Numbered from the stretch's first letter, positions 32,905 through 43,487 are shown. The stretch is 45,490 bases of DNA from Micromonospora wenchangensis (GCF_002210435.1 NZ_MZMV01000055.1:1-45490), one strand, 5' to 3'. The notes: generated by a model not told the origin, from the letters alone. Program-made: numbers and translations.

Positions 32905-34623
32905 ATGAGTTCCGCACCTACACCGACCGACCTCTCCGCGCCCGACGACTCCGACGGCGTACCCGCCTTCGTCGATCTCGGGCTGCGCGCCGAGCTGCTG
33001 GGCGCCCTCGCCGCGCTCGGCTACGAGGAGCCGACCCCGATCCAGCGGGAGGCGATCCCCCTGCTGCTGTCGGGACGGGACCTGCTCGGGCAGGCGGCCA
33101 CCGGTACGGGCAAGACCGCCGCGTTCGCCCTGCCCCTGTTGCAGCGGATGCCGCAGGACCGTCAGGGCGGCGACCCGGTGTCGCTGGTGCTGGTGCCCAC
33201 CCGGGAACTGGCCGTGCAGGTCTCCGAGGCGTTCCACAGGTACGGCAAGGACCTGGGCGCCCGGGTGCTGCCGATCTACGGTGGCCAGCCGATCGGCCGC
33301 CAGCTACGCGCCCTGGACCTGGGCGTGGACGTGGTGGTGGCGACCCCGGGCCGGGCGCTGGACCACATCGCCCGGGGCACCCTGCGGCTGGGTTCGCTGG
33401 CCACGGTGGTGCTGGACGAGGCCGACGAAATGCTCGACATGGGCTTCGCCGAGGACATCGAGGCGATCCTGGAGCACGCCCCCGCGCAGCGCCAGACGGT
33501 GCTCTTCTCGGCCACCATGCCGGCCCGGATCGACGGGCTGGCCCGCCAGCACCTGACCGACCCGGAGCGCATCCAGATCGGGCGGGAGCAGCCGGTTGCC
33601 GGCGAGACCCCCCGGGTACGGCAGAGCGCCTACATCGTCACCCGGGCGCACAAGCCGGCGCTGCTGGGCCGGGTGCTGGACGTGGAGTCCCCGACGGCGG
33701 CGATCGTCTTCTGCCGCAGCCGGGAGGAGGTCGACCGGCTCACCGAGACGATGAACGGGCGGGGCTACCGGGCCGAGGCGCTGCACGGCGGGATGAGCCA
33801 GGAGCAGCGGGACCGGGTGATGGGGCGGCTGCGCGCCGGCACCGCCGACCTGCTGGTGGCCACCGACGTGGCGGCCCGGGGGCTGGACGTCGAGCAGCTC
33901 ACCCACGTCGTCAACTACGACGTGCCGTCCGCACCGGAGTCGTACGTGCACCGCATCGGCCGGGTGGGCCGGGCCGGCCGGGAGGGGGTGGCGATCACCC
34001 TGGCCGAGCCCCGGGAGCACCGGATGCTCAAGACCATCGAGCGGGTCACCGGCCAGCGGATCACCATCGACAAGATCCCGACGGTGGCCGACCTGCGCAC
34101 CCGGCGGCTGGCGCTGACCCAGGCGGCGCTGCGGGAGAGCCTGCTGGAGGACGACCTGGACCCGTTCCGGGTGATCGTCGAGTCGCTGTCGGACGAGTTC
34201 GACCTGATGGAGGTGGCGCTGGCGGCGGTCAAGCTGGCCCACGAGGCGGCCCTGCCGGGCTCCGACGACGAGGAGGAGATCCCGCAGGTGTCGGTCCGTC
34301 CGCCCCGGGAGCCCCGGGCCGGGTTCGACGGCCGGGGTGGGGAGCGGCGTGGCGGTGGCCGGCCCCGCACGGGCGGCACCGCGCAGGTCTTCATCGGCCT
34401 GGGCCGCCGGGCCGGGGTCCGCCCGCAGGACCTGGTCGGCGCGATCACCGGGGAGACCCGGGTGAGTGGCCGGGACATCGGCTCGATCGAGATCGCCGAC
34501 CGGTTCTCGCTGGTGGAGGTGCCGCAGGGCGTCGCCGACGAGGTGATCGCCGGGCTGCGCAACAGCACCATCAAGGGCCGCAAGGCGACCGTACGGCGCG
34601 ACCGCGGCGTCGACGGGCGCTGA
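32905..34623 (+). CDS. DEAD-box ATP-dependent RNA helicase (DeaD/CsdA-like)
   Basis: 572 residues. Motifs in order: Q motif PTPIQ (43-47), motif I ATGTGKT (65-71), Ia PTREL (98-102), Ib TPGR (147-150), DEAD (171-174), SAT (202-204), then IVFCRSREEVDRL, ATDVAARGLDV and HRIGRVGRAGR in the second RecA domain. A DbpA-type RNA-binding domain (VFIGLGRRAGVRPQDLVGAITGE) lies near the C-terminus. It unwinds structured RNA in ribosome assembly or cold/stress adaptation. The ATG at 32905 is chosen over the TTG at 32899. Confidence 0.96.
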   Translation: MSSAPTPTDLSAPDDSDGVPAFVDLGLRAELLGALAALGYEEPTPIQREAIPLLLSGRDLLGQAATGTGKTAAFALPLLQRMPQDRQGGDPVSLVLVPTRELAVQVSEAFHRYGKDLGARVLPIYGGQPIGRQLRALDLGVDVVVATPGRALDHIARGTLRLGSLATVVLDEADEMLDMGFAEDIEAILEHAPAQRQTVLFSATMPARIDGLARQHLTDPERIQIGREQPVAGETPRVRQSAYIVTRAHKPALLGRVLDVESPTAAIVFCRSREEVDRLTETMNGRGYRAEALHGGMSQEQRDRVMGRLRAGTADLLVATDVAARGLDVEQLTHVVNYDVPSAPESYVHRIGRVGRAGREGVAITLAEPREHRMLKTIERVTGQRITIDKIPTVADLRTRRLALTQAALRESLLEDDLDPFRVIVESLSDEFDLMEVALAAVKLAHEAALPGSDDEEEIPQVSVRPPREPRAGFDGRGGERRGGGRPRTGGTAQVFIGLGRRAGVRPQDLVGAITGETRVSGRDIGSIEIADRFSLVEVPQGVADEVIAGLRNSTIKGRKATVRRDRGVDGR

Positions 34624-34635
34624 CCCGTACGCGAC

Positions 34636-34670
34636 ACCGGCCCGCCTCCCCGTGCGGGGTGCGGGCCGGT
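34636..34670. terminator. Convergent terminator hairpin
   Basis: ACCGGCCCGC (34636-34645) pairs with GCGGGCCGGT (34661-34670), with further C4/G4 pairing inside. It lies between the converging stops of the helicase (34623) and DoxX (34680) genes. Confidence 0.7.
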
Positions 34671-34679
34671 CGCGGCGAC

Positions 34680-35051
34680 TCAGAGCGGGTACGGCCCGAA
34701 CCGGCCCCAGGCGACGATCGCCGCCAGGACCAGCAGCACCGCGGTCGTCGCGGCGCCCGGGTACTCCTTGGCCCGGACGTGCACGACGACCGCGCCGGCC
34801 ATCACGATGACCAGCCCGACGGCGGCCAGCGGAGTGAGCACCGTGGCGATGCCGGTGAGGCCGGGCAGGATCAGCCCCAGCGCGGCCAGCAGCTCGGCCG
34901 TGCCGAGCGCCTTGACCTGGAGGGGCGCGACGTCGCGCACCCACCCCATCCGGTCGATCAGCTTCTCCTTGGGTTGGGTGAGCTTGGTCAGTCCCGCGCC
35001 GGCGAAGAGCGCGGCGAGCAGGATCTGCAGGATCCAGAGGAACACGTTCAC
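34680..35051 (-). CDS. DoxX family membrane protein
   Basis: 123 residues with four transmembrane helices. It opens NVFLWILQILLAALFAGAGLTKLTQPKEKL, the standard DoxX N-terminus, followed by GTAELLAALGLILPGLTG and two more helices. DoxX proteins are associated with redox or thiosulfate metabolism and oxidative stress, but this short form has no proven activity. The GTG at 35051 has GGAGG upstream. It is in the same direction as lon, 127 nt beyond the lon stop and beyond a terminator, so it probably has its own promoter. Confidence 0.85.
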   Translation of the reverse strand: MNVFLWILQILLAALFAGAGLTKLTQPKEKLIDRMGWVRDVAPLQVKALGTAELLAALGLILPGLTGIATVLTPLAAVGLVIVMAGAVVVHVRAKEYPGAATTAVLLVLAAIVAWGRFGPYPL

Positions 35052-35130
35052 GGGTGGTCGCCTCCGAGGGGTGCCACCGGACGGTGGCGGATGCGGGAAA
35101 CGGGAGGGGTTCAGATTACGGGGCCGGACC

Positions 35131-35162
35131 GGCCCCCGACGCCGGGTGGGACGTCGGGGGCC
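35131..35162 (-). terminator. Terminator of lon
   Basis: Perfect 11-bp stem (35131-35141 with 35152-35162) and a 10-nt loop, 17 nt beyond the lon stop codon. Confidence 0.7.
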
Positions 35163-35178
35163 GTGCGGTGGATTCCGG

Positions 35179-37515
<2,337 letters not shown>

Positions 37516-37531
37516 CGAACACCTGCCATCA

Positions 37532-37558
37532 CTTGAGGTTGAGCGTGTCTCACTCAAG
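37532..37558. promoter_or_regulatory. HAIR element (HspR operator) of lon
   Basis: GTTGAGC-N7-ACTCAAG (37538-37558): right half exact, left half 5 of 7, spacing exact against the CTTGAGT-N7-ACTCAAG consensus. An extra half-site CTTGAGG overlaps at 37532-37538. It lies 17-43 nt upstream of the lon ATG. HspR control of lon is established in Streptomyces. Confidence 0.75.
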
Positions 37559-37758
37559 TCACAAACCGTGCCCTGTGTTCCGCGGTGTGACTCAGGACAC
37601 ATCCCAGCCGCACCGCCACCGTCGGCCAGCATTGGCCGCACCCGGATTTCCCAGGATTGGCGCGACCCGCCAAATGAAAGGGAGGCATATTGTTGCGGAT
37701 TTGCCGTCAGATACGTCAAACTCTTAGCACACCCCGATCACCACAGGGAGTAATGGCG
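37559..37758 (+). promoter_or_regulatory. AT-rich promoter region of lsr2
   Basis: About 200 bp upstream of lsr2. The part from 37640 to 37740 is markedly richer in A and T (for example ATATTGTTGCGGATTTG), which is the type of DNA Lsr2 binds, so autoregulation is plausible. Specific -35 and -10 boxes are not clear. Confidence 0.5.
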
Positions 37759-38106
37759 ATGGCAAGGAAAGTAATCACCGTTTTGACCGACGACCTCGAC
37801 GGCGGAAAGGCCGATCGGACCGTCGAGTTCAGCCTGGATGGGGCGGCGTACACCATCGACCTCTCCGACGAGAACGCGGGGGTGCTGCGCAAGGCGCTCG
37901 ACGCCTACATCACCGCTGGCCGTCGAATGGGCCGAGGTGCCGTCGAGGCCGGTCGCCCGGCCCGCCGCCCAACGCGGCCCGGCGTCTCGGGAATGGATCG
38001 CGAGCAGAACCGCGCCATCCGGGAATGGGCGACCAAGAACGGACACGAAATCTCCGAGCGCGGGCGCATCCCGGTCTCGGTCGTGGAGGCGTGGAAGAAC
38101 CGCTGA
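37759..38106 (+). CDS. lsr2: Nucleoid-associated protein Lsr2
   Basis: 115 residues. N-terminal oligomerisation domain (1-55: MARKVITVLTDDLDGGKADR with a beta hairpin), a basic Pro/Arg/Gly linker (56-78) and the C-terminal DNA-binding domain (about 79-115) with REWATKNGHEISERGRIPVSVVEAW. The RGR at 101-103 is the AT-hook-like minor-groove motif. Lsr2 silences AT-rich, often foreign, DNA across the chromosome. The ATG at 37759 has AGGGAG at the proper distance; ATG 37753 is too close to it. A classic intrinsic terminator follows. Confidence 0.96.
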   Translation: MARKVITVLTDDLDGGKADRTVEFSLDGAAYTIDLSDENAGVLRKALDAYITAGRRMGRGAVEAGRPARRPTRPGVSGMDREQNRAIREWATKNGHEISERGRIPVSVVEAWKNR

Positions 38107-38130
38107 CGACGGGCCGGACCACGAACGGAC

Positions 38131-38174
38131 ACGCCGGGGTCACGCTGGGATATCAGCGTGACCCCGGCGTTTTT
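38131..38174 (+). terminator. Intrinsic terminator of lsr2
   Basis: Perfect 17-bp stem (38131-38147 with 38154-38170), 6-nt loop, and a run of five T at 38170-38174. The most canonical terminator in the window. Confidence 0.92.
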
Positions 38175-38251
38175 GCCGTGTCCACGATTTCCACCCGGCG
38201 ACCCCGCACCGAAAACATCTGCCGGTAGGCTGCCCACCCGCCGGGCACGGA

Positions 38252-38291
38252 ACTGCGGGCCACCCCGGAGGTTCCCGGGATGGCCCGCAGT
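38252..38291 (-). terminator. Terminator of the Asn-rich secreted protein gene
   Basis: ACTGCGGGCCA (38252-38262) pairs perfectly with TGGCCCGCAGT (38281-38291), with a further CCGGG-type pairing inside the loop. It begins 14 nt beyond the stop of the leftward gene. Confidence 0.7.
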
Positions 38292-38305
38292 CGTCGCCGG
38301 TCGGG

Positions 38306-39598
38306 TCAGTTGACCCGGATGCGCACCACGTCGAAGGCGGGGGTCTGGTTGGCCCGCTCCATCATCGGCACCCGGTGCGAGCCGTCGCCGGCCCAGACCG
38401 CGCACTGCGCCGTACCCGACTGCGGCAGGCCCGGGATCTGGATGGTCACGTCGTCGGCCTGGTTGCCGCCCTTGCCGTCCTCGGTGGCGACGAAGAACGC
38501 CGGCACGTCCTGCGGGTTCGAGGGCGCCTGGTTGGTGTTCTGGAGCATCCGGCAGGCGGTGTGGAAGTGACCACGGGTCAGCCCCTGGCCGTTGAGCACC
38601 GAACTCTCCAGGTAGTAACCGCCCTGGCCGGCCGCCAGGAACCGGTCACGCACCAGGTTGCGGGTGGAGACCTTCAGGGTGAAGGCCTGGTTGCGCCGGA
38701 CCTGGTTGGGGAACTGGGTGATCAGCAGCGACGGGTTGTTGGCCGCCGCGCCCACCTCGCCGAACGCGGTGCTGACGCACCGGTTGCCGTTCTGGAAGCC
38801 GTCGTGCGCCTGCAACCGGCTGTTGGCGCAGTCCTTCGCCAGCACGCCCAGGGCGTTGCCGTTGTTGCCGTTGTTGCCGCCGTTGTTGTTCTGGCCGCCG
38901 TTGTTGCCGTTCTGGCCACCGTTGTTGTTGCCGTTCTGGCCACCGTTGTTGCCGTTCTGACCACCGTTGTTGCCGCCGTTGTTGGCCGCCACCTGGCAAC
39001 CGGCGAGCTGCTCCAGGCCCTGCGGACGCTGGGCGAAGCGACCGATCGCGGTGGCTATCCGGTTCAGCGCCGAGCGCCGCTTGTCGGCCAGCGGGCCGAG
39101 GATGGCGTTGTCGATGAACGCCTGCCCGTTGCGACCCTCGGCCGCCAACCGCTTGTTGGCGTCGTCGATCTGGGTCCTGAGCAGGGCGAGTTCCTTGTCC
39201 ACCTCGGCCTTGGCCTGGGCCGGGATCTGCGGCAGCCGGGGGGTGACCTCCGGGCAGGCCACCGTCGAGGCGAGGGTGGTCACCGGCGCGTTGCCGGCCT
39301 TGACGGCCTGGCACTCGGCGACGGACATCTGCCCGTCACCCCAGTGGTTACGGACCCACCTGCCGTTCTGCCACGTCTGGGTGGTGCTGCCACGCCCGCT
39401 CGGCGAGGTGGCACCGGGGCTCGGTGCGACGCAGGCCGACGAGACGTTGCGGGTCTGCTGCCTCGGCTTGTCCCCGGCCGAGGAGATCTGGGTGACGGCG
39501 GCGATACCGCCGAAGACGACGAGCGCACCGACCGCCGCCAGCAGCCGCTTGCTCCGCGCGTTACCGGATGACCGGCGTGCCCCTGTGGACCTGCGCAT
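38306..39598 (-). CDS. Secreted protein with Asn/Gly-rich linker, function unknown
   Basis: 430 residues. A signal anchor or signal peptide (about 18-41) is followed by a domain with WQNGRWVRNHWGDGQMS and paired Cys, a helical, possibly coiled-coil stretch (128-156), an Asn/Gly/Gln repeat linker (205-248) and a compact C-terminal domain (about 260-430) with RNLVRDRFLAAGQGGYYLE, RGHFHTACRML, FFVATEDGKGG and CAVWAGDGSHRVPMM. I do not recognise a named family. The GHFH and GDGSHR motifs could bind metal. Multiple Cys suggest extracellular disulfides. The ATG at 39598 has AAGGAGAG upstream; the longer frame is not supported. Confidence 0.8.
   Translation of the reverse strand: MRRSTGARRSSGNARSKRLLAAVGALVVFGGIAAVTQISSAGDKPRQQTRNVSSACVAPSPGATSPSGRGSTTQTWQNGRWVRNHWGDGQMSVAECQAVKAGNAPVTTLASTVACPEVTPRLPQIPAQAKAEVDKELALLRTQIDDANKRLAAEGRNGQAFIDNAILGPLADKRRSALNRIATAIGRFAQRPQGLEQLAGCQVAANNGGNNGGQNGNNGGQNGNNNGGQNGNNGGQNNNGGNNGNNGNALGVLAKDCANSRLQAHDGFQNGNRCVSTAFGEVGAAANNPSLLITQFPNQVRRNQAFTLKVSTRNLVRDRFLAAGQGGYYLESSVLNGQGLTRGHFHTACRMLQNTNQAPSNPQDVPAFFVATEDGKGGNQADDVTIQIPGLPQSGTAQCAVWAGDGSHRVPMMERANQTPAFDVVRIRVN
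38855..38986 (-). repeat. Coding repeat for the NGGQNGNN linker
   Basis: About 132 bp built from imperfect 24-nt and shorter units encoding NGGQNGNN-type peptides, within the secreted protein gene. The unit number is likely to vary between strains by slippage. Confidence 0.75.
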
Positions 39599-39903
39599 CG
39601 AATTGCTCTCCTTCTCGATCCGGTACCTGACTCGCGCCCCCGACGAGGAGACCCTTTCCGGGTCGGTCACCCCCGCCGGAGACACTGCGACGTTCCGGTC
39701 GCACGTCGATGGCCGACGATGCCTTTCCGCACCGTCCGCCGCGTCGGGTGGCGCGGCTGGGAAGATCCTGTCCATTCCCGCTTAGGTACGGGCGGGCATC
39801 GGCGAAGGTTCAACGCGGATCGAGGAATCCCGGACCGTTTTCCGGCCGGGCCGCGATGTCACCAACCGTCGCCGGAAAATGACGGCGGGTCGTCCGGCGG
39901 CGG
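39599..39903 (-). promoter_or_regulatory. 305-bp intergenic region upstream of the Asn-rich gene
   Basis: No credible gene. It must hold the promoter of the Asn-rich protein gene and the 3' end of the DUF2726-like transcript. An inverted repeat TTTTCCGGC (39839-39847) / GCCGGAAAA (39872-39880) with a 24-nt loop may be the terminator of the latter. Confidence 0.45.
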
Positions 39904-40776
39904 TCAGTCCACGCAGAGGTGATCGAACGCGAACGGGGCGGCCAACTCGTCACGCCGGTCCCGCAGGGCGCGGATCTGCCGGCGCAGCTCGTCCCGATCG
40001 AGCAGGGCCGGTTCCCCGTCCTCCACCCCGGCCAACCGGTCGCCCACCGCCACCGCCGCGAGATCCTCGGCCAGCCGGCCCGGGTCCACCCCGCAGCGCA
40101 GCCGCGCCTCGTGCACCGTGACCCGCTCCACCAGGCACCGGCCGGGACGCACCTCGACCCAGCTCCACCCCTCGGCCGTCCCGTCGCGCCACAGCACGTG
40201 CAACCCCCGCACGATCGGATCGCTGAGCCGCCGCGACACGTACGCCTCGACGGCCGCCACCCGGGACAACGCGCCGAGGTCGTTGACCGGCCCGGTACGC
40301 CCGTCCGGCAGCCGGCCGACGATGTCCCGGAAGCCCACCGGGGCGTCGTCCGACCCGTCCGGGGCGGCCCCGGCGGCGTAGGCGCGCGCGTCGATGACGT
40401 ACGTGACGATGCGCCGGCCGTGCCCGGCGGCCCGCAGCGTCGGCGAGCCGATCCGCAGCACCGGCAGGCCCACGGCGGCGCACACAGCGGCGGCCATCCG
40501 CCCGGCCCGCTGCCCGGCCGACCCCGGGGGCGCGGTCGGGCCGACGGTCAGGGCGAACAGCGGCACACCGGTGTCGGCCGCGCAGACGACGTGGTCGAAC
40601 TCCTCGCGCAGGGCGGAACTCCACTGGTGCCCGGTGACCCCGGCCGGCCGGCGCGTCACCAGGTCACCGAGCCGACGGGCGGCGTACACGGCCTGGCCGG
40701 CCCGGACGAACAGCGGCGCGGCACCGGACGGGACCGGCCGCAGCCGGGCATCGTCGTCGGTGGCGGTACGCGTCAT
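39904..40776 (-). CDS. DUF2726-like protein
   Basis: 290 residues, soluble. The middle segment EEFDHVVCAADTGVPLFALTVG followed by GQRAGRMAAAVCAAVGLPVLRIGSPTL resembles DUF2726, a nuclease-like domain in which a polypeptide refers to data about a stored value and an arginine/lysine-rich helix; here the usual acidic catalytic residues are not evident. The remainder (about 140-290) is unfamiliar, with a charged C-terminal helix (DRDELRRQIRALRDRRDEL). The ATG is at 40776; a TAGACT -10 (40824-40819) lies about 40 nt upstream. It is divergent from the DICT gene and may share regulation with it. Family assignment is tentative. Confidence 0.55.
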   Translation of the reverse strand: MTRTATDDDARLRPVPSGAAPLFVRAGQAVYAARRLGDLVTRRPAGVTGHQWSSALREEFDHVVCAADTGVPLFALTVGPTAPPGSAGQRAGRMAAAVCAAVGLPVLRIGSPTLRAAGHGRRIVTYVIDARAYAAGAAPDGSDDAPVGFRDIVGRLPDGRTGPVNDLGALSRVAAVEAYVSRRLSDPIVRGLHVLWRDGTAEGWSWVEVRPGRCLVERVTVHEARLRCGVDPGRLAEDLAAVAVGDRLAGVEDGEPALLDRDELRRQIRALRDRRDELAAPFAFDHLCVD

Positions 40777-40882
40777 CGTCGGGTCGGTCCGTCCGTGGCA
40801 GGCGAGGGTGACCGGCCGAGTCTAGGACGTCGACCGCGGTCACCGCCCCGCCGGTTCGGGCGAGGGACGCCGCACCAGGCGG

Positions 40883-40912
40883 TTGGTGCGCCCCGGGCCC
40901 GATCTCTACGCT
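40883..40912 (+). promoter_or_regulatory. Promoter of the DICT operon, leaderless
   Basis: TTGGTG (40883-40888) and TACGCT (40907-40912) with an 18-bp spacer, followed after 6 nt by the GTG start at 40919. The short distance implies a leaderless mRNA. Confidence 0.6.
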
Positions 40913-40918
40913 CACGGG

Positions 40919-42028
40919 GTGCTGCACGACGGACCGGCCCCGGAACTGTTGACCAAGCGGAGTCTCGTCACGGTCTCCCACGCCATCGAGCGGTCGGCGC
41001 TGGCCACCGCCGAGGACGGCCCGCTGGTGGTGATCGCCCTGTTCCAGCGGATGCCGTACTTCCTGCGGGAGCGGGAACGCTACGCCCGGATCGCGGCGGG
41101 CGCGGCGGTCACCGTCGTCGGGCTGGTCGGGCAGACACCGCCGGAGCTGCCCGCCGGGGCGTACCCGGTGACGCTCGACGACACCGAGGAGCTGGCCCGG
41201 GAGTGGAGCGTGGTGGCGTTGACCCCCCGGTTCGGGGCGAGCCTGGTGGCCCGGGACCGTCGGGAGGCGGTGCCGGCCGACACGTTGGAGCAGGGGCGGC
41301 TCTTCGCCGGCCGCTGGGGGTTCCGCCGCGACGAGGCGCTGCACGAGGTGATCCGGCTGCGCACCCAGCTCGGCGACCGGCTCCCCCCGGCCGCGCTGAC
41401 CGCGATCGACCAGGTGCTGCACCGGGTCCGCGACCTGCCGGCGACGCCCGGGGAGAGCCGGGCCGAGGCGGCGTTGCGGCTGATGGCCGACCGGGCCGAG
41501 CGCGCCCACCGCAGCGGACCGGGCCGGCACGCCGAGCCGGTGGACGGCCCGCCGGGGCTGGTGGACGAGCCGACGCTGCGCCGCTGGACCGGGATGGACG
41601 GGGTGACCGCCGCCGGCACCCTGCCGGTGGCCCTGATCGGCGTGCGCGTCGGGGAGCCGGCCGGCGCCCCGGAACGGTTCGGGCGACGCAGCGCCGCCCG
41701 CGAGGCGCAGGCCGTGATCGCCGCGCTGACCGCCCCGCTGCGCCCGGTCGACCGGGCCGTCCGCCTCACCCCCGACGAGTACCTGCTGGTGCTGCCGGCG
41801 TTGACCCGGGACGAGGCGTTGGCGGTGGCCGGTCAGGTGCACGACTGCGTGGCCGGGTTGGCCCGGTCGTACCCGTTCGTGTCCTTCGCGGTGCACACGG
41901 CGGTCACCGTGACCGACCGGCGGCCGTTGCCGGTGGCCGAGGTGCGGCACGCCGTCGAGTGGGCGGCCCGGGAGGGCGTCCCGGTGGCCACGGTGGCCCG
42001 GGAGACCGTCGCCAGCGCCGCCCACTGA
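40919..42028 (+). CDS. DICT sensory-domain protein
   Basis: 369 residues, no transmembrane helix. The N-terminal part (LLTKRSLVTVSHAIERSALATAEDGPLVVIALFQRMPYFLRERERYARIA) is the DICT domain, a sensory module found beside diguanylate cyclases and two-component proteins and thought to respond to light or redox partners. The C-terminal half (about 205-360: LPVALIGVRVG, REAQAVIAALTAPLRPVDRAVRLTPDEYLLVLPALTRDEAL) looks like a degenerate GGDEF-type domain without an intact GGDEF motif, so it is unlikely to make c-di-GMP. The GTG at 40919 is favoured by the promoter. The metal-receptor gene follows after 19 nt. Confidence 0.82.
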   Translation: MLHDGPAPELLTKRSLVTVSHAIERSALATAEDGPLVVIALFQRMPYFLRERERYARIAAGAAVTVVGLVGQTPPELPAGAYPVTLDDTEELAREWSVVALTPRFGASLVARDRREAVPADTLEQGRLFAGRWGFRRDEALHEVIRLRTQLGDRLPPAALTAIDQVLHRVRDLPATPGESRAEAALRLMADRAERAHRSGPGRHAEPVDGPPGLVDEPTLRRWTGMDGVTAAGTLPVALIGVRVGEPAGAPERFGRRSAAREAQAVIAALTAPLRPVDRAVRLTPDEYLLVLPALTRDEALAVAGQVHDCVAGLARSYPFVSFAVHTAVTVTDRRPLPVAEVRHAVEWAAREGVPVATVARETVASAAH

Positions 42029-42047
42029 GGACGGGAGGGACGACGAC

Positions 42048-42764
42048 GTGCGGGTGGTCTCGTTGGTGCCGTCGCTGACCGAGGCGGTGGCGGTGACCGT
42101 GCCGGAGCTGCTGGTCGGCGCGACCGACTGGTGTGTGCACCCGGCGGGGTTGGACGTGGCCCGGGTCGGCGGCAGCAAGTATCCCGACCTGGACCGGGTC
42201 CGGGCGCTGCGGCCGGACCTGGTGCTGCTCAACGTGGAGGAGAACCGCCGCGCCGACGCGGACGCGCTCACCGCGGCCGGGGTGCCGGTGCTGGTCACCT
42301 ATCCCCGGACCGTGCCGCAGGCCCTCGACGAGCTGGCCGGGGTGCTCGCCGCGCTGGGGGTGACCGGGGAGCCGGGCTGGCTGCGCGACGCCCGCCGGGC
42401 CTGGGCCGCGACCACTGACGCGGGCACCGCCCGGCGGGCCGTGGTGCCGGTGTGGCGGCGGCCGTGGGTGGTGCTCGGCGGGGACACCTTCGCCGGGGAC
42501 GTGCTGCGTCGGCTCGGCGTGGTCAACGTGTACGACGACGACCCGGACCGTTATCCGCGTCCCGACCTCGACGCGCTGCGGGCCCGCCGGCCCGACCTGG
42601 TGGTCCTCCCCGACGAGCCGTACGCGTTCACCGCCGACGACGGGCCGGACGCCTTTCCCGGCGTCCCCTGTGCGCTGGTCTCCGGCCGCCACCTCACCTG
42701 GTACGGCCCGTCGCTGGCCGAGGCACCTGCCCTGCTCGCCGCCCAGCTCGCCACCCCGGTCTGA
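42048..42764 (+). CDS. Helical-backbone metal receptor (BtuF-like), cytoplasmic form
   Basis: 238 residues. It opens MRVVSLVPSLTEAV, without a signal peptide, and has GATDWCVHPAGL, RVGGSKYPDLDRVRALRPDLVLLNVEENR and VWRRPWVVLGGDTFAGDVLRRLG, matching cobalamin/iron-siderophore binding proteins of the BtuF/FecB type. Lack of a signal peptide or lipobox means it probably works in the cytoplasm, not in import. The GTG start has GGGAGGGA upstream and is 19 nt after the DICT gene, so the two form an operon. Confidence 0.88.
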   Translation: MRVVSLVPSLTEAVAVTVPELLVGATDWCVHPAGLDVARVGGSKYPDLDRVRALRPDLVLLNVEENRRADADALTAAGVPVLVTYPRTVPQALDELAGVLAALGVTGEPGWLRDARRAWAATTDAGTARRAVVPVWRRPWVVLGGDTFAGDVLRRLGVVNVYDDDPDRYPRPDLDALRARRPDLVVLPDEPYAFTADDGPDAFPGVPCALVSGRHLTWYGPSLAEAPALLAAQLATPV

Positions 42765-42787
42765 CCGCCGGGGCGGACGGTCAGACC
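42758..42787. terminator. Convergent terminator hairpin
   Basis: GGTCTGACCG (42758-42767) pairs perfectly with CGGTCAGACC (42778-42787). It spans the stop of the metal-receptor gene and ends just before the stop of the CBS gene (42798). Confidence 0.65.
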
Positions 42788-42797
42788 GGGACGGCGC

Positions 42798-43487
42798 TCA
42801 GGCCACCGGGGTGACCCCCCGCTCGCTCAGGCCGGCGTCGTCCACGTCGTACCCGATGGTGCTGGTGACCTGGACCACCCCGCTGACCTGACCGGCGAGT
42901 TTCTCCGCCAGCTCGGCGGCGGTCCGCCGGTCCAGCCGGCCGTCCAACCGCACCGCGCCGTCGCGGACCTGCACGGTGACCAGCCCGTCCCGCACGGCCA
43001 GCACCCGGCGCAGCACCTCCTGCACCACGTCCTCGCGGATCTCGGCGTCGGTGCGCAGGTGCACCCGCAGCAGGTCGCTGCGGGTGACGATGCCGACCAG
43101 CCGGCCCAGGTCGTCCAGGACGGGCAGCCGCTTGACCGCCTCCCGGTCCATCAGCCGGGCCGCCGCCGGCAGCGACGCCCCCGGGAAGGTCGTGACGGCC
43201 GGCGAAGTCATCAGGTCCTTCGCCAGCAGCGCCCCGGCCTTCTCCCGGGACAACCGACGCCGCCGCCCGGTGAACACCCGACGTTCCTCCTGTGCCCCGG
43301 AGTGCTCCACCTTGTGCAGCAGGTCCGCCTCGGACACCACCCCCAGCACCCGACGGAAGTCGTCCACCACCGGCACCGCGCTGACGCCCCGGCGGATCAG
43401 GATGTCGACGATCACCCGGTACGGGGTCTCCTCCCCCACCGTGGCGACCTCCCGGGTCATCACGTCGTCCACCTGCCACGTCCTCAT
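42798..43487 (-). CDS. CBS-pair and BON domain protein (hypoxia/stress type)
   Basis: 229 residues. Two CBS motifs: VDDVMTREVATVGEETPYRVIVDILIRRGVSAVPVVDD (N-terminal) and AKDLMTSPAVTTFPGASLPAAARLMDREAVKRLPVLDD, each ending in GVVSEADLL or GIVTRSDLL. A BON domain follows at about 145-215 (VVQEVLRRVLAVRDGLVTVQVRDGAVRLDG). CBS pairs bind adenine nucleotides; this domain combination is common in actinobacterial dormancy regulons. GTG 43490 and ATG 43487 are adjacent; the ATG has the better spacing from GGAGG. A DosR-like box lies 118 bp upstream. Confidence 0.92.
   Translation of the reverse strand: MRTWQVDDVMTREVATVGEETPYRVIVDILIRRGVSAVPVVDDFRRVLGVVSEADLLHKVEHSGAQEERRVFTGRRRRLSREKAGALLAKDLMTSPAVTTFPGASLPAAARLMDREAVKRLPVLDDLGRLVGIVTRSDLLRVHLRTDAEIREDVVQEVLRRVLAVRDGLVTVQVRDGAVRLDGRLDRRTAAELAEKLAGQVSGVVQVTSTIGYDVDDAGLSERGVTPVA

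Noticed and set aside
38855..38986. Possible CRISPR-like or satellite repeat
   Set aside because: The units are in frame and encode the NGGQNGNN linker of the secreted protein; there are no unique spacers and no cas genes.
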